Assembly (NCBI RefSeq): GCF_001458255.1
Contig: NZ_CYSB01000026.1
Span: forward strand, 1 to 64,000
DNA from: Thalassovita autumnalis
GTDB lineage: Bacteria; Pseudomonadota; Alphaproteobacteria; Rhodobacterales; Rhodobacteraceae
Direction of reading: 5' to 3'
Length of the DNA: 64,000 bases
Below are positions 17,745 through 28,250 of this stretch, piece by piece. Position 1 is the stretch's first letter, and the number at the start of each line of letters is the position of its first letter. The notes beneath the pieces are model-generated. The model ran no database searches. It was not told the origin of the DNA and worked only from the letters and a program-made list of their open reading frames with translations. Made by a program: the position numbers and the translations under genes.

Positions 17745-18950
17745 TCAGTTGGTCATCACGGACTGGCGCAAAGCGTCCAGCGCGGTGAGGGCGTCAGCAC
17801 GTTTTGCCGCATCGCCCAGCCAGGGGGCGATCGCGCCCGCTGCAGCCTCTGGCAGGCTGGTCAGCTCAGCCATGGCGGTGCCCAGATCGGCCGCAGTCAG
17901 CGCGGCCTCAGCCCGTGACAGGATCGCATCTGCGCTATCGCCTTCCTGCGGCGTCAGGGAGCGCACGCCCAACTGATGACGCAGGAAATTGGTCACACCG
18001 CTGCCACCGTTGGCACTGTTATCTGCCGCCAGCGCGGCGCGTGCGGCATCGGGGAAACTGATCTGCAAGGCGGCCAGCGTCGGTACGCCCGCTTGCAGGC
18101 TGTTCAATGCTTCAGGCACCGTGACACCAGCTCCCTCCAACGCGGCTATGGCAGCCCCCAAGGGCAACCCGCCGTCCACCGCCTGGGTCAGCAACGACAG
18201 GGCATCGCGGGCCGCGGCTGTTTGCGCATCCACCTCCGCAGTGGCCCGCAGGGCGGCGCTTTCGGCCAGTTTTTCCTCAACCTCAGCACGTTGCTGGGCC
18301 ATTGCGGTTTGCAGCGCTTTCAACTCACGCTCATAGGCCGCGATGGCCTCTGGCGCCAAATTGTCGGCGATGGGCCGCTTTTCCAGATCCCCGATAAGGG
18401 CCGAAAGCATCTCAATCCGGGTTTCATGTGTGGCCAGCTGCTGCGCCTGCGCGGCCATAGGCGCATTGAGCGCGGCAACCTCCGCCGTCAGATCCGGCGG
18501 CAGGGACAGGTTGGCCAGTTTTGCCTCCAGCGCGGCTACCGCTTCGGTCTGGGCGGCCAGATCTGCAAGGATCTGCTGCTGAACCGTGTCATCCTGCCCA
18601 CCAATGCCATTGGGGAACAGGAACAGCGCCACACCAGCGCCCAGCGCTGCCGCTGCAACGCCACCAAGAAAGACTGGCACGAAACCACGTTTGGGTGCAG
18701 CTGCCTCTACAGGTGCTTTTTCAGGCAAATCCGCAGGGGTTTCTGGGGCGGCTTCAGCCGCTGCGCCCTCATCAGCGACGGCACCGTCTACCTCTGGCGC
18801 GTCAGGCTGAGGCGCCTCATCCCCCTCTGCTGACCCTTCTGCCGGGTCATCCGTCGGGTCATCCAAAACAACGGCATCTTCAATGACATCCCGTTTGGGA
18901 TCGTCGGTTTCGGAGTCTGTGCCACCGGCGGAGGTCTTGGGTTCGGACAC
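17745..18950 (-). CDS. Mitofilin-like inner-membrane protein (COG4223 type)
   Basis: The 401-residue product has an acidic, Pro/Glu-rich N-terminal 90 residues, one membrane segment (about 105-130, in FVPVFLGGVAAAALGAGVAL), and a long Ala/Leu-rich coiled coil followed by a helical C-terminal domain. This architecture matches alphaproteobacterial mitofilin-like proteins encoded between hemY and hemD. A GTG start at 18950 is chosen because AAGGAAGG lies seven bases before it; the alternative further upstream would be TTG without a good ribosome binding site. It may shape or organise the inner membrane, by analogy with mitochondrial mitofilin. Confidence 0.75.
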   Translation of the reverse strand: MSEPKTSAGGTDSETDDPKRDVIEDAVVLDDPTDDPAEGSAEGDEAPQPDAPEVDGAVADEGAAAEAAPETPADLPEKAPVEAAAPKRGFVPVFLGGVAAAALGAGVALFLFPNGIGGQDDTVQQQILADLAAQTEAVAALEAKLANLSLPPDLTAEVAALNAPMAAQAQQLATHETRIEMLSALIGDLEKRPIADNLAPEAIAAYERELKALQTAMAQQRAEVEEKLAESAALRATAEVDAQTAAARDALSLLTQAVDGGLPLGAAIAALEGAGVTVPEALNSLQAGVPTLAALQISFPDAARAALAADNSANGGSGVTNFLRHQLGVRSLTPQEGDSADAILSRAEAALTAADLGTAMAELTSLPEAAAGAIAPWLGDAAKRADALTALDALRQSVMTN

Positions 18951-19002
18951 CTGGGCCTTCCTTTCGAATCTCAAAAATCAAAACACATCTACTGATGTAA
19001 GG

Positions 19003-19746
19003 TTACCGCTGCCGGATTTCACCCTCAAGGCGCTGCACTGCGGCCATCAGTCTCTGCACTGCGGCAGCCATCGCATCTGCTGTCGGATTGGGCAATATGT
19101 GACGCTGCACCGCTTGCAACGCCCCCAGTTCCACATCAGCGGCGGGGCTGATCGCGGCAACGAACAGGGGCGCGGTTCCTTCCATCTGCTGACACTCTGC
19201 CAGCAACAGCGCTGCCGTGCGCGGGGAAAAAATCGGCAAAATCACCGGTTCTGTACCGGAAAGCAGCGATTTCGCCGCCGCAGACAGGGGCATGACAATC
19301 TGTTCGTAGATCACCCTGCCCTTGGTCGGAATGCCTGCCGCGGTCAGGCGCTGCGCCAGATCCCCACGGGTGTGGCGGCCATGCAGATGCACCAGATCGC
19401 CGGTAAGGTTCCCCGCCTGATGGTCGGCCAAAATCCGCCGGAACAACGCCTCCGCATCCCCATCCGCCTGCACCACGCGGTATCCCGCCGCTGCGGCCGC
19501 GCGGCCCGTGGCTGCCCCCACCACATAGGCTAGCCGTCTCTGCCCCGCAGGCGCTGCCGCAACACCGTTTCGGGAAGTGAAAATCACCGCCTGATCCTCA
19601 GTCAGATCTGGCAGATCTGGTGCAGCCAATGGCACGATCTGCAACAGGGGGGAGGTCACAATCGGCGCATCAAACCCTGACCTGCGCAGCAATGCGGCAA
19701 ATCGGTCTGCCCCCTCTTGGGGCCGGGTCAACAGAAGCTGTGCCAT
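19003..19746 (-). CDS. hemD: Uroporphyrinogen-III synthase
   Basis: HemD cyclises hydroxymethylbilane to uroporphyrinogen III in heme, cobalamin and (bacterio)chlorophyll synthesis. The 247-residue protein has the two-domain HemD fold signs: MAQLLLTRPQEGADRF at the start, VIFTSRNGVAA, GDLVHLHGRHTRGDLA, and PNPTADAMAAAVQRL at the end. Sequence conservation is low in this family, so context helps: it heads a leftward group with the mitofilin-like gene and hemY and is divergent from tsaD, as in other Rhodobacteraceae. hemC is not in the window. Confidence 0.88.
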   Translation of the reverse strand: MAQLLLTRPQEGADRFAALLRRSGFDAPIVTSPLLQIVPLAAPDLPDLTEDQAVIFTSRNGVAAAPAGQRRLAYVVGAATGRAAAAAGYRVVQADGDAEALFRRILADHQAGNLTGDLVHLHGRHTRGDLAQRLTAAGIPTKGRVIYEQIVMPLSAAAKSLLSGTEPVILPIFSPRTAALLLAECQQMEGTAPLFVAAISPAADVELGALQAVQRHILPNPTADAMAAAVQRLMAAVQRLEGEIRQR

Positions 19747-19825
19747 TTCGACCGCCGGGATTGTTTGAACCTCCTTGCGGTGTTACCTGCGAGAGGATCT
19801 TCTTGCAACGGTGAGGGCGGAGGCC

Positions 19826-20923
19826 ATGGGTGGCACGCTGACAGTCTTGGGTTTGGAAAGCAGCTGCGATGACACGGCGGCGGCTGTGGTGCGCCACACC
19901 CCCGGTGAGATGCCGGACATTCTGGCCTCCACCGTCTATGGCCAGACAGATCTGCACGCGGCCTTTGGCGGCGTTGTGCCGGAAATTGCCGCCCGCGCCC
20001 ATGCCGAAAAACTGGATGTGTCGGTCAAACAAGCGATGGAGGCTGCGGGCCTTGGTTTCGATGCGATTGACGCCATTGCGGTGACCGCCGGCCCCGGGCT
20101 GATCGGCGGCGTGCTGTCCGGTGTAATGTGCGCCAAGGGGCTATCGGCTGCCCTAGGTAAACCGCTGATCGGGGTAAACCATCTGGCGGGCCACGCGCTG
20201 ACGCCGCGGCTGACCGATCAAACCGAATTTCCCTATCTAATGCTGCTGGTGTCTGGCGGGCATTGCCAGTTCCTGCTGGCCCATGGACCTGAGGAGTTCA
20301 CCCGCCTTGGCGGCACCATCGACGATGCGCCGGGCGAAGCTTTTGACAAAACCGCCCGTCTGCTGGGGCTGCCGCAGCCCGGGGGGCCTTCGGTGGAACA
20401 AGCCGCGAAATCCGGCAATTCAAAGCGCTGGCGCCTGCCGCGTCCGCTGTTGGACCGGCCCGGCTGTGACATGTCCTTCTCGGGCTTGAAAACCGCCATC
20501 CTGCGGGCGCGGGATGAGGTTGTGGCGGCCAAAGGTGGATTGACCGAACAGGACCGCAGCGATCTGGCGGCAGGGTTTCAGGCAGCCGTGACCGACGTGT
20601 TGGCCGAAAAGACCCGCCGCGCACTGCAGCTATATCTGGCGGAAAACCCGTCCACCCCCACCATCGCTGTCGCCGGCGGTGTGGCCGCGAACCTGGCCAT
20701 CCGCAGCCGGCTGCAGGAGGTCTGTGCCGAATTTGGCGTCGCCTTCACTGCGCCGCCGCTGGCGCTGTGTACGGACAATGCCGCGATGATCGCCTACGCG
20801 GGCATGGAGCGGTTTCGCGCCGGGCATAGCGATGACATGACGCTAACCGCGCGCCCACGTTGGCCGTTGGACAAAAAGGCCCCGGCCCTTTTGGGATCGG
20901 GCAAGAAAGGGGCAAAGGCATGA
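19826..20923 (+). CDS. tsaD: tRNA threonylcarbamoyladenosine modification protein TsaD
   Basis: TsaD transfers the threonylcarbamoyl group to A37 of tRNAs that read ANN codons. The 365-residue protein has the family landmarks [16 protein letters not shown], the metal-binding [10 protein letters not shown], and [11 protein letters not shown]. The ATG at 19826 is chosen because GGGCGGAGG precedes it and it gives the standard N terminus. The gene overlaps gpsA by four bases (ATGA). Its partner tsaE is also in this window at 37369. Confidence 0.95.
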   Translation: MGGTLTVLGLESSCDDTAAAVVRHTPGEMPDILASTVYGQTDLHAAFGGVVPEIAARAHAEKLDVSVKQAMEAAGLGFDAIDAIAVTAGPGLIGGVLSGVMCAKGLSAALGKPLIGVNHLAGHALTPRLTDQTEFPYLMLLVSGGHCQFLLAHGPEEFTRLGGTIDDAPGEAFDKTARLLGLPQPGGPSVEQAAKSGNSKRWRLPRPLLDRPGCDMSFSGLKTAILRARDEVVAAKGGLTEQDRSDLAAGFQAAVTDVLAEKTRRALQLYLAENPSTPTIAVAGGVAANLAIRSRLQEVCAEFGVAFTAPPLALCTDNAAMIAYAGMERFRAGHSDDMTLTARPRWPLDKKAPALLGSGKKGAKA

Positions 20924-21882
20924 TTGCGGTTTGCGGTTCTGGCGCGTTTGGTACTGCGCTGGCCATTTCGATCGCCGCCAAAGGCACCAAGGTGTTGATG
21001 TGGTCGCGCGACGCAGAGCATGTGGCCGAAATGGCAACGGCCCGCGAAAACACCCGCCGCCTGCCCGGCCTGCCCTTCCCCGACACGTTGCAGGTCACAG
21101 CGGATATCAATGATATCCCGGTGGGCATCCCCGTGCTGCTATCGATACCCATGCAAAAGCTGCGCGATATGATCGGAGCCCATGGCGCCGCGCTAGAAAG
21201 TCGCCCGCTGGTCGCCTGCTGTAAAGGGGTGGAGCTGACCTCGGGCCTTGGTCCGACCTCCTTGCTGAGCGAATTGATCCCCTCGGCCACGCCTGCGATC
21301 CTGACCGGCCCCAGCTTTGCCGCTGACATTGCCCGTGGCCTGCCCACCGCCGTCACATTGGCCTGCGCCGATGCCGATCTGTGCAAGGATCTGCAGGAAC
21401 AGCTGACCACCCCCACCCTGCGGCTTTACCGCACCACAGACACCACCGGGGCCGAGCTGGGCGGCGCGTTGAAAAACGTCATCGCCATTGCAGCCGGCAC
21501 CGTCATGGGGGCAGGTCTGGGCGAAAGCGCACGGGCCGCGATCATGACGCGGGGCTACGCCGAAATGCAGCGTATGGCGCTGGCGCTAGGGGCACGGCCG
21601 GAAACACTGGCGGGGCTGTCGGGCTTTGGTGATCTGACGCTGACCTGCACCTCGGCCCAATCGCGCAACTACAGCTTTGGCCTGTCACTGGGCCGCGGCG
21701 AAGGATTTGACGGCTCCATCACCGTGGAAGGTGCCGCTACCGCCCGTGCAGTTCTGAAACGCGCCAGCGACATGCAAATCGATATGCCCATCACCAGCGC
21801 CGTTGTTGCGCTTCTGGAGGGGCACCATGACCTACGCGACCTGATGGACAGGTTGCTTTCCCGACCATTGAAGGAGGAATGA
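20920..21882 (+). CDS. gpsA: Glycerol-3-phosphate dehydrogenase [NAD(P)+]
   Basis: GpsA reduces dihydroxyacetone phosphate to sn-glycerol-3-phosphate for phospholipid synthesis. The 320-residue protein starts with the Rossmann motif [15 protein letters not shown] and contains [14 protein letters not shown], the catalytic-lysine region [13 protein letters not shown], and [20 protein letters not shown]. The ATG at 20920 overlaps the tsaD stop, so translation is probably coupled; a start at 20860 would add unrelated residues. Confidence 0.95.
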   Translation: MIAVCGSGAFGTALAISIAAKGTKVLMWSRDAEHVAEMATARENTRRLPGLPFPDTLQVTADINDIPVGIPVLLSIPMQKLRDMIGAHGAALESRPLVACCKGVELTSGLGPTSLLSELIPSATPAILTGPSFAADIARGLPTAVTLACADADLCKDLQEQLTTPTLRLYRTTDTTGAELGGALKNVIAIAAGTVMGAGLGESARAAIMTRGYAEMQRMALALGARPETLAGLSGFGDLTLTCTSAQSRNYSFGLSLGRGEGFDGSITVEGAATARAVLKRASDMQIDMPITSAVVALLEGHHDLRDLMDRLLSRPLKEE

Positions 21883-22155
21883 ATGCTCATCGCACTGATC
21901 GCCAAGGACAAGCCCGGCGCGCTGGAAATCCGCAAAGCCAACCGCGAAAGCCACATCGCTTATCTGAAAGAAACCGGCGTTGTCGCACAGGCGGGCCCGT
22001 TGCTGGATGGGGACGAACAGATGTGCGGCTCGCTCATCGTGTTGGATGTGGCTGATATGGCTGCCGCCGAAGACTGGGCCGCGAATGACCCCTATGCCAA
22101 GGCCGAACTCTTCGCTAGCGTAGAGCTGATCCACTGGAACAAGGTAATTGGCTGA
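21883..22155 (+). CDS. YciI-like protein
   Basis: This 90-residue protein belongs to the YciI/YCII ferredoxin-like family (LIALIAKDKPGALEIRKANR, then GPLLDGDEQMCGSLIVLDV and a conserved NDPYAKAELFASVEL). Some relatives have hydrolase or dehalogenase activity, but its own activity is unknown. It starts directly after the gpsA stop with AAGGAGG overlapping that stop, and its own stop overlaps the next gene in TGATG. Confidence 0.88.
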   Translation: MLIALIAKDKPGALEIRKANRESHIAYLKETGVVAQAGPLLDGDEQMCGSLIVLDVADMAAAEDWAANDPYAKAELFASVELIHWNKVIG

Positions 22156-22574
22156 TGCGCTACTGGCTGTTCAAATCTGAACCCTCCACCTGGAGCTGGG
22201 ACCAGCAGGTCGCCAAGGGTGAGGCGGGCGAAGAATGGGACGGCGTGCGCAATTACCAAGCGCGCAACTTCATGCGCGACATGAACATCGGCGACCGGGG
22301 CTTCTTCTACCACTCGCAGAAGGAAAAATCGGTCGTCGGCATTGTTGAGGTCTGCGCCGAGGCGCATCCTGACAGCACCACGGACGATGATCGCTGGGAA
22401 TGCGTCGACATCAAAGCAGTCATGCCGGTGAAAACGCCGGTCACCTTGGATGAGATCAAAGGCGACGAGCGGCTGGCCGAAATGGTGCTGGTCAAAAATT
22501 CCCGCCTGTCGGTGCAGCCAGTCACCGCCGAAGAATGGCAGGTGATCTGCCAGAAAGCCGGGATCGAGGCCTGA
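22155..22574 (+). CDS. EVE domain protein
   Basis: The 139-residue protein is a single EVE domain of the YTH/PUA-like fold: MRYWLFKSEPSTWSWD, WDGVRNYQARNFMRDM, GDRGFFYHSQ and VDIKAV. EVE domains are thought to bind modified bases in DNA or RNA. It is the last gene of the tsaD-gpsA-yciI-EVE run and overlaps the previous stop by one base. Confidence 0.9.
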   Translation: MRYWLFKSEPSTWSWDQQVAKGEAGEEWDGVRNYQARNFMRDMNIGDRGFFYHSQKEKSVVGIVEVCAEAHPDSTTDDDRWECVDIKAVMPVKTPVTLDEIKGDERLAEMVLVKNSRLSVQPVTAEEWQVICQKAGIEA

Positions 22575-22694
22575 GCGGGCGCCTAAATAATGGGCAAACC
22601 CTCTAGCCAGACGGCGCAATTTGTCTAAGCTTTCCCAAGCAGGCAACGACCTGCACCCTCTGGTTTAATCAGAGGGGACCAATAGGAGGGACAT

Positions 22695-23093
22695 ATGATG
22701 GAATTGATTTCAGTCGTAGCAGCCGCAGCGGCCAGCTACATTTTCGGCGCCATCTGGTACATGAGCCTGGCCAAACCCTGGATGGCCGCGTCAGGTGTGA
22801 AACTTGGCGAAGATGGGCAGCCAGAAAACCGATCAAACCCAGTACCTTACATCGTTTCATTTGTCTGCGCGATCATCGTTGCGGGCATGATGCGTCACGT
22901 TTTTGCACTGGCAGGCATCGATGAGTTGGCGAAAGGTCTGGTTGCCGGATTGGGCATTGGCCTGTTTCTGGCGACCCCATGGATTGCGACCAACTACACC
23001 TTTGCTGATCGCCCCAAGGCGCTGATCGTGATTGACGGCGGCTATGCCACAATCGGCTGCGCGGTCATGGGCGCCGTTCTGACGCTGCTCTGA
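22695..23093 (+). CDS. DUF1761 family membrane protein
   Basis: The 132-residue protein has four hydrophobic segments (about residues 4-25, 50-70, 84-100 and 108-131) and the DUF1761 opening AASYIFGAIWYMSLAKPWMA. Function is unknown. The start has AGGAGGG seven bases before the ATG; a second ATG directly follows. It is a single gene, convergent with glmM. Confidence 0.8.
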   Translation: MMELISVVAAAAASYIFGAIWYMSLAKPWMAASGVKLGEDGQPENRSNPVPYIVSFVCAIIVAGMMRHVFALAGIDELAKGLVAGLGIGLFLATPWIATNYTFADRPKALIVIDGGYATIGCAVMGAVLTLL

Positions 23094-23118
23094 GTGCTTT
23101 GTGAAATGGGTCGGGGGC

Positions 23119-24465
23119 CTAAGAGGCCGCCGACTCCACTGCCTTGCAGATCTGGGTGATCACCGCATCCAGCTTGCCCTGATCATTGGCTTCGCCCATC
23201 ACACGGATCAACGGCTCGGTGCCGGATTTGCGGATCAGCAGACGGCCATCGCCGTTCAGCTGCTTTTCACCATCAGCGATCGCCTGCTGGACCTGATCTG
23301 CCTCCAGCGGGGTTTTGCCCGCAGCGTAGCGCACGTTGCGCAGGATCTGCGGCACCGGGGTGAACACCTGCGCCAATTCGCTGGCTTTCTTGCCGGTTTC
23401 CACCATCGCCTTCATGAACTGAAGGCCTGCAATCAGACCATCACCAGTGGTGGCGTAGTCGGTCATGACGATATGGCCGGATTGCTCACCGCCCAGCGCA
23501 AAACCGTTTTTACGCATGCTTTCAACAACATAACGGTCGCCAACCGCGGTGCGTTCCAGATGGATACCCTCATCCCGCAGGAAGTTTTCCATGCCAAGGT
23601 TCGACATCACGGTGGCTACCAGCGTGTCGCCCTTCAACCGGCCTTCGCGCTTCCAGGAGGAGGCGATCAGCGCCATGATCTGGTCGCCATCGGCCTGTTC
23701 GCCGTTTTCATCCAGAATGATCACACGATCCGCATCACCATCCAGACAGATGCCCAGATTGGCCCGCACTTCGCGCACTTTGGCCGCCGCAGTTGCGGTG
23801 CTGGTTGAGCCGCAGTTTTCGTTGATGTTATGGCCATTCGGGGTCACGCCCACCGGGATCACCTCAGCGCCCAATTCCCACAGGACCGCAGGCGCGGCTT
23901 TGTAAGCGGCACCATTGGCGCAATCCAGCACCACACGCAGCCCATCCAGACGCAGCGAATTGGGGAAGGTGGTCTTGGCATATTCCACGTAGCGGCCCAG
24001 CGCGTCATCAATCCGCTTGGCGCGGCCGATGTTCTGGGGGGCCGCCAGTTCCACGCCTTCGTTGAGCAGCCGCTCAATCTCAACCTCAGCCTCATCCGAC
24101 AGTTTGAAGCCATCAGGGCCAAAGAACTTGATGCCATTGTCATAGGCCGGGTTGTGGCTGGCCGAGATCATGACGCCCACATCGGCACGCATCGAATGGG
24201 TCAGGAACCCAACCGCCGGTGTTGGCATCGGGCCCAGCAGCAGAACGTTCATCCCCGTGGAGGTGAACCCAGCCGTCAACGCGTTTTCCAGCATGTAGCC
24301 CGACAGACGGGTATCTTTGCCGATCACCACCCGGTGTTCCTGCTGATCGCGGCGGAAATAACGCCCGACAGCCGCACCCAGCCGCATCGCCAGTTCGGCT
24401 GTCATTGGGGGGGTATTGGTCAGTCCGCGCACCCCATCGGTGCCAAAAAGAGAGCGTTTGGTCAC
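23119..24465 (-). CDS. glmM: Phosphoglucosamine mutase
   Basis: GlmM interconverts glucosamine-6-phosphate and glucosamine-1-phosphate on the way to UDP-GlcNAc for peptidoglycan and lipopolysaccharide. The 448-residue protein has FGTDGVRG at the N terminus, the phosphoserine loop ISASHNP with S103 as the expected catalytic serine, the metal-binding DGDADR, and GEQSGHIV followed by the phosphate-binding [14 protein letters not shown]. It stands alone here. Confidence 0.95.
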   Translation of the reverse strand: MTKRSLFGTDGVRGLTNTPPMTAELAMRLGAAVGRYFRRDQQEHRVVIGKDTRLSGYMLENALTAGFTSTGMNVLLLGPMPTPAVGFLTHSMRADVGVMISASHNPAYDNGIKFFGPDGFKLSDEAEVEIERLLNEGVELAAPQNIGRAKRIDDALGRYVEYAKTTFPNSLRLDGLRVVLDCANGAAYKAAPAVLWELGAEVIPVGVTPNGHNINENCGSTSTATAAAKVREVRANLGICLDGDADRVIILDENGEQADGDQIMALIASSWKREGRLKGDTLVATVMSNLGMENFLRDEGIHLERTAVGDRYVVESMRKNGFALGGEQSGHIVMTDYATTGDGLIAGLQFMKAMVETGKKASELAQVFTPVPQILRNVRYAAGKTPLEADQVQQAIADGEKQLNGDGRLLIRKSGTEPLIRVMGEANDQGKLDAVITQICKAVESAAS

Positions 24466-24776
24466 TGCAACAACCTTCGGTCTATGATTGATTAACGCCT
24501 TCCTAAGCAGCCGCGCGACAGCTGTCCAGCGCCTCGGCAGAAACGCGCCGGAATGCGCTGGAGCTTTGTTTCAAAGCGTTACAGACCCGCTTGCGCCCGC
24601 TGCTGAGGCCAAATGGCAAAAGGCCGATCCCAATGGATCGGCCCCTGTCCCAGTCACCCCCAAAGATCCACCCGTGGAACGGATGACGGTTGCGGGGGTT
24701 ATACCGGCTTTGCCCCCCTGCCCCAAACGGCAAGTTCAGACAAAACGGTTAAAATTCAGCGAGATAACCCGCGCCC
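24466..24776. other. Gap between glmM and the DUF2853 gene
   Basis: I see no gene here. It holds the glmM promoter region and, at 24619-24643, a 9-bp hairpin that probably ends transcription of the DUF2853 gene. Confidence 0.4.
24618..24643 (-). terminator. Terminator-like hairpin downstream of the DUF2853 gene
   Basis: A 9-bp stem (24635-24643 with 24622-24630) is followed on the minus strand by TTTT, 133 bases after the DUF2853 stop. Confidence 0.5.
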
Positions 24777-25118
24777 TCAACCGTAGATCGCTTCTTTGCC
24801 GAAGTGTTTGACCAGCATGTAGTAGACAACCGCGCGGTATTTGTTCCGCTCGGACCGGCCATAGGTTTCGATCACGTTATCAATGGCTTCCATCAGTTGC
24901 GGGCCATCCTCCAGCGCCAGTTTGCGGATGAGGAAGTTGTTTTTCACAGTCTCCAGCTCACTCGGCTGGCTGGCCGCCACGGTCGAGGCATCAGCATTGT
25001 AAATTGCTGGTCCACAGCCAATGGTTACCTTCGTTAGAAGGTCCATATCTGGCTCCATGCCGCATTTTTCCTTCAGGTCCGCCGCATATTGCGCGATCAA
25101 ATCGTCCCGTTTGCCCAT
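24777..25118 (-). CDS. DUF2853 family protein
   Basis: This 113-residue helical protein matches the alphaproteobacterial DUF2853 family (MGKRDDLIAQYAADLKEKCG, then TIGCGPAIYNADASTVA and NKYRAVVYYMLVKHFGKEA at the end). No function is known. The ATG at 25118 follows CAGGAGAA and is preferred over an in-frame ATG 36 bases upstream that has no ribosome binding site. Confidence 0.82.
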   Translation of the reverse strand: MGKRDDLIAQYAADLKEKCGMEPDMDLLTKVTIGCGPAIYNADASTVAASQPSELETVKNNFLIRKLALEDGPQLMEAIDNVIETYGRSERNKYRAVVYYMLVKHFGKEAIYG

Positions 25119-25314
25119 TGTCTTCTCCTGAATTGGGGCAATGCCCCGTCCCAAACTATGACTGAAACGCTAGCGCCCCACCCGCCACAGCAAAAGGAAA
25201 ACTTCGGCTATATTTTCCCCGTCAGGTTTGACCCGCCCCAACGCTACCCAAATGCCCTCTTGCGCCCTGCCCTATTTCGACGACACTCGCCCCCTGGAAT
25301 GAGGGAGCGGACCA

Positions 25315-26298
25315 ATGGCAAAATGGGGCATTGTTGGATCGGGGTTCATCACCAGGGCCATGCTGGACGCAATCGCGCTGAACGAAGGCTCCACCGCGCA
25401 GTGCATTTTCGGCCGCTCTGCTGAAACCCGCGATGCGCTTCAGGCGGAATAGGGCATCGCCCATGCCACCGACTCCTACCACGACCTGCTGCGAGATCCT
25501 GAGGTTGAGGCGGTCTATATCGGCCTGCCCAATCACCTGCACAAAGACTACAGCCTAGAAGCTTTGGCCGCTGGCAAACCGGTGCTGTGTGAAAAATCGC
25601 TGACCGTCACCATGAGCGATGCCGCGGCATTGGTGGCCGGGGCGGAAAAGGCCCGAACGTTTTTTGCCGAAGGGCTGATGTACCTGTCCCATCCCATTCA
25701 TCACAAGCTGCTGGATCTGCTGCGCTCCGGCCGGTTTGGTCAACTGCGCCATGTGCAGGGGTTTTACGCCGCCGATATCTGGCAAGTGGTGAACCCAGCC
25801 GGTGGCGGCACGCTTTACAATCTTGGTTGCTACCCGGCGTCGCTATTGCATCTGGTGGTGCAGGCCATGTGTGGAGAGGATGCCTTTGCAAACCGTCAGC
25901 TGCAGGCCAACGGCAATGCCGGGCCAGATGGCAACCTGCGGGACTCGGCTGTCACGGTGCGCTTTGACAATGGCGTTCTGGCCACGCTGCACTCCACCGA
26001 TGGCTATGGCATGGCCCATGAGTTTACCATCGCCACCGATCTGGGCACCCTGCGGTTTGACAGCAACCCGTGGCTGCCAACGCCGCAGGGCAACAGTTTC
26101 ACCTGGACCCCTTATGAGGGCACGCCCGAGCGGTTTGTGGCAGACAGCGGATATGACGCGTTTTTCCATCAATTACAGATGGTTGAGGCCGCAATGGCTG
26201 CTGGGGAAACGCAAGCCAAACGCCCCTCCCCCAGGTTGCGGGATTCAGCTGAGATCATGCAGTTCCCGACCGATTGGCAGGCCGCCGCAACCACCTAG
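25315..26298 (+). pseudogene. Gfo/Idh/MocA family oxidoreductase, interrupted by an in-frame TAG
   Basis: The reading frame from the ATG at 25315 (GAGGGAGCGG before it) begins MAKWGIVGSGFITRAM, a Rossmann dinucleotide-binding motif, and runs to the stop at 26298 as a full-length protein of 327 codons, except that codon 46 (25450-25452) is TAG. The same frame continues without a shift through AVYIGLPNHLHKDY, the family EKS/EKP motif (VLCEKSLTV) and the C-terminal domain. A single base change from CAG (Gln) or GAG (Glu) would explain it. It may be a recent pseudogene or a sequencing error. The downstream part could be translated only from weak internal starts. It converges with the DUF922 gene, leaving one base between them. 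Confidence 0.85.
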
Positions 26299-26299
26299 A

Positions 26300-26812
26300 T
26301 TACGGCAGCGTCACCCCTTTTTTGCGGCCATGATCGGTACGACGGTCCAGCACCCTATCCTGGTTCGCCCAGCGATCGATGATCTGATAGGCGCCCTGGC
26401 ATTTGGCCATCGCAATCTCACCCGCCGCCAATTCACCATGTCGGGTGTGCAACCGTTCGTGCCGCAACAGCGCCCGCACCATACTGTCCCAGCGCACCCG
26501 CAATTCGGGCGGCAGGTCGTCCAGCCGGGTGTGGCGCGGCATTTCAATTGTCTGGGTCACCGTGATCTCACATCTGTCCGTCCAGGACACCCACCACTGC
26601 GCATAGCCCCAGTAGCTGCGCGGCCCCTTACGGCGCAGTTCCCGGCGCAGCCCATCCGACGTCAGGGCTGAGACATCGTAATAGGTAATCTCTTCAGTGA
26701 TCTTCGGTTTTTTGCCTGTCTCAGCGCTTGCAGAAACAACAACGGCGGCCCAAAGGACCGCCGCTGTCATAACTGTAAGAACCGAAGGCTTCATCGCTCC
26801 GGCCCACCGCAT
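26300..26812 (-). CDS. DUF922 family secreted protein (putative metallopeptidase-like)
   Basis: The 170-residue product has an N-terminal signal peptide (hydrophobic core in VLTVMTAAVLWAAVVVSAS, cut near SASA) and a DUF922-type domain with HERLHTRHGE, a His/Glu pattern (HExxH-like HERLH) that suggests zinc binding. Activity is not established. The ATG at 26812 overlaps the ahcY stop in TGATG, which favours coupled translation; a second in-frame ATG at 26794 gives an equally good signal peptide. Confidence 0.75.
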   Translation of the reverse strand: MRWAGAMKPSVLTVMTAAVLWAAVVVSASAETGKKPKITEEITYYDVSALTSDGLRRELRRKGPRSYWGYAQWWVSWTDRCEITVTQTIEMPRHTRLDDLPPELRVRWDSMVRALLRHERLHTRHGELAAGEIAMAKCQGAYQIIDRWANQDRVLDRRTDHGRKKGVTLP

Positions 26813-28197
26813 CAGTAACGGTAGTGTTCCGGCTTGAACGGGCCTTCCGGGGTTACACCGATGTAGGAGGCCTGATCCGAGGTCAGCTTGGTCAGCTTGG
26901 CGCCAACTTTGGCCAGGTGCAGGGCTGCAACCTTTTCATCCAGATGTTTGGGCAGGATGTAGACTTCGTTTTCGTAGTCATCACCTTTGGTGAACAGCTC
27001 AATCTGGGCCAGTACCTGGTTGGTGAAGGAGGCCGACATCACGAAGGACGGGTGACCGGTGGCGTTGCCGAGGTTAAGCAGACGGCCTTCGGACAGCAGA
27101 ATTATCCGGTTGCCAGCAGGCATTTCGATCATGTCGACCTGTTCTTTGATGTTGGTCCACTTGTGGTTTTTCAGGGCAGCAACCTGAATTTCGTTGTCGA
27201 AGTGGCCGATGTTGCCAACGATCGCCATATCCTTCATCTCGCGCATATGCTCGATACGGATGATGTCTTTGTTGCCGGTTGTGGTGATGAACACGTCTGC
27301 GTCCAGCGATTCTTCCAGCAGAACAACTTCGAAACCGTCCATGGCCGCCTGCAGCGCGCAGATCGGATCCGCTTCGGTCACTTTAACACGGGCACCAGCA
27401 CCGGCCAGCGAAGCAGCGGAGCCTTTGCCAACGTCGCCGTAACCACAGACAACAGCAACCTTACCGGCCAGCATGGTGTCGGTGGCGCGGCGGATGCCGT
27501 CGACCAGCGACTCTTTACAGCCGTATTTGTTGTCGAACTTCGATTTGGTGACCGAGTCGTTGACGTTGATTGCAGGGAACGGCAGCTGACCGTTTTTCTG
27601 CAGTTCATAGAGACGGTGCACACCAGTGGTGGTTTCTTCGGAAACACCCATGATCGCGTCGCGGGTTTTGGTGAACCAACCGGGGCTGGCTTCCATACGT
27701 TTTGCGATCTGTGCTTTGATCACCGCTTCCTCTTCGGACTGCGGCACCGGAATGATGTCTTCGCCAGCTTCGGCGCGGGCGCCCAGCAGCACGTAGAGCG
27801 TTGCGTCGCCGCCATCGTCCAGGATCATGTTGGGGCCATCAGCGAACAAGAAGGACTTGTCCAGATAATCCCAATGCTCTTCCAGCGTCTGGCCTTTGAT
27901 CGCAAAGACCGGAATGTCAGCGGCAGCAATGGCAGCAGCGGCGTGATCCTGGGTGGAAAAGATATTGCAGGAGGCCCAGCGCACATCGGCGCCCAGAGCA
28001 ACCAGAGTCTCAATCAAGACAGCGGTTTGAATGGTCATATGCAACGACCCGACGATGCGCGCACCTTTCAGCGGTTTGCTGTCGCCGTATTCTTCCCGAA
28101 GCGCCATCAGGCCGGGCATTTCGGTTTCCGCGATATCCAGCTCTTTACGACCAAACTCGGCCAGGCTGATATCCTTTACAATATAGTCGTTTGCCAT
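26812..28197 (-). CDS. ahcY: S-adenosylhomocysteine hydrolase
   Basis: AhcY splits S-adenosylhomocysteine to adenosine and homocysteine, which removes the inhibitor of methyltransferases. The 461-residue protein has [20 protein letters not shown] at the start, [16 protein letters not shown] with the NAD-contacting residues, the NAD-binding glycine motif [14 protein letters not shown], and the C-terminal KPEHYRY. The ATG at 28197 follows AAGGAACCCCC; the only longer start is a TTG at 28215 and is less likely. A hairpin in the leader (28251-28280) has no T-run. Confidence 0.95.
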   Translation of the reverse strand: MANDYIVKDISLAEFGRKELDIAETEMPGLMALREEYGDSKPLKGARIVGSLHMTIQTAVLIETLVALGADVRWASCNIFSTQDHAAAAIAAADIPVFAIKGQTLEEHWDYLDKSFLFADGPNMILDDGGDATLYVLLGARAEAGEDIIPVPQSEEEAVIKAQIAKRMEASPGWFTKTRDAIMGVSEETTTGVHRLYELQKNGQLPFPAINVNDSVTKSKFDNKYGCKESLVDGIRRATDTMLAGKVAVVCGYGDVGKGSAASLAGAGARVKVTEADPICALQAAMDGFEVVLLEESLDADVFITTTGNKDIIRIEHMREMKDMAIVGNIGHFDNEIQVAALKNHKWTNIKEQVDMIEMPAGNRIILLSEGRLLNLGNATGHPSFVMSASFTNQVLAQIELFTKGDDYENEVYILPKHLDEKVAALHLAKVGAKLTKLTSDQASYIGVTPEGPFKPEHYRY

Positions 28198-28250
28198 TGC
28201 GGGGGTTCCTTGCAAAAAATCACTGAAAGGCAGATAGCACTCGACCTATA

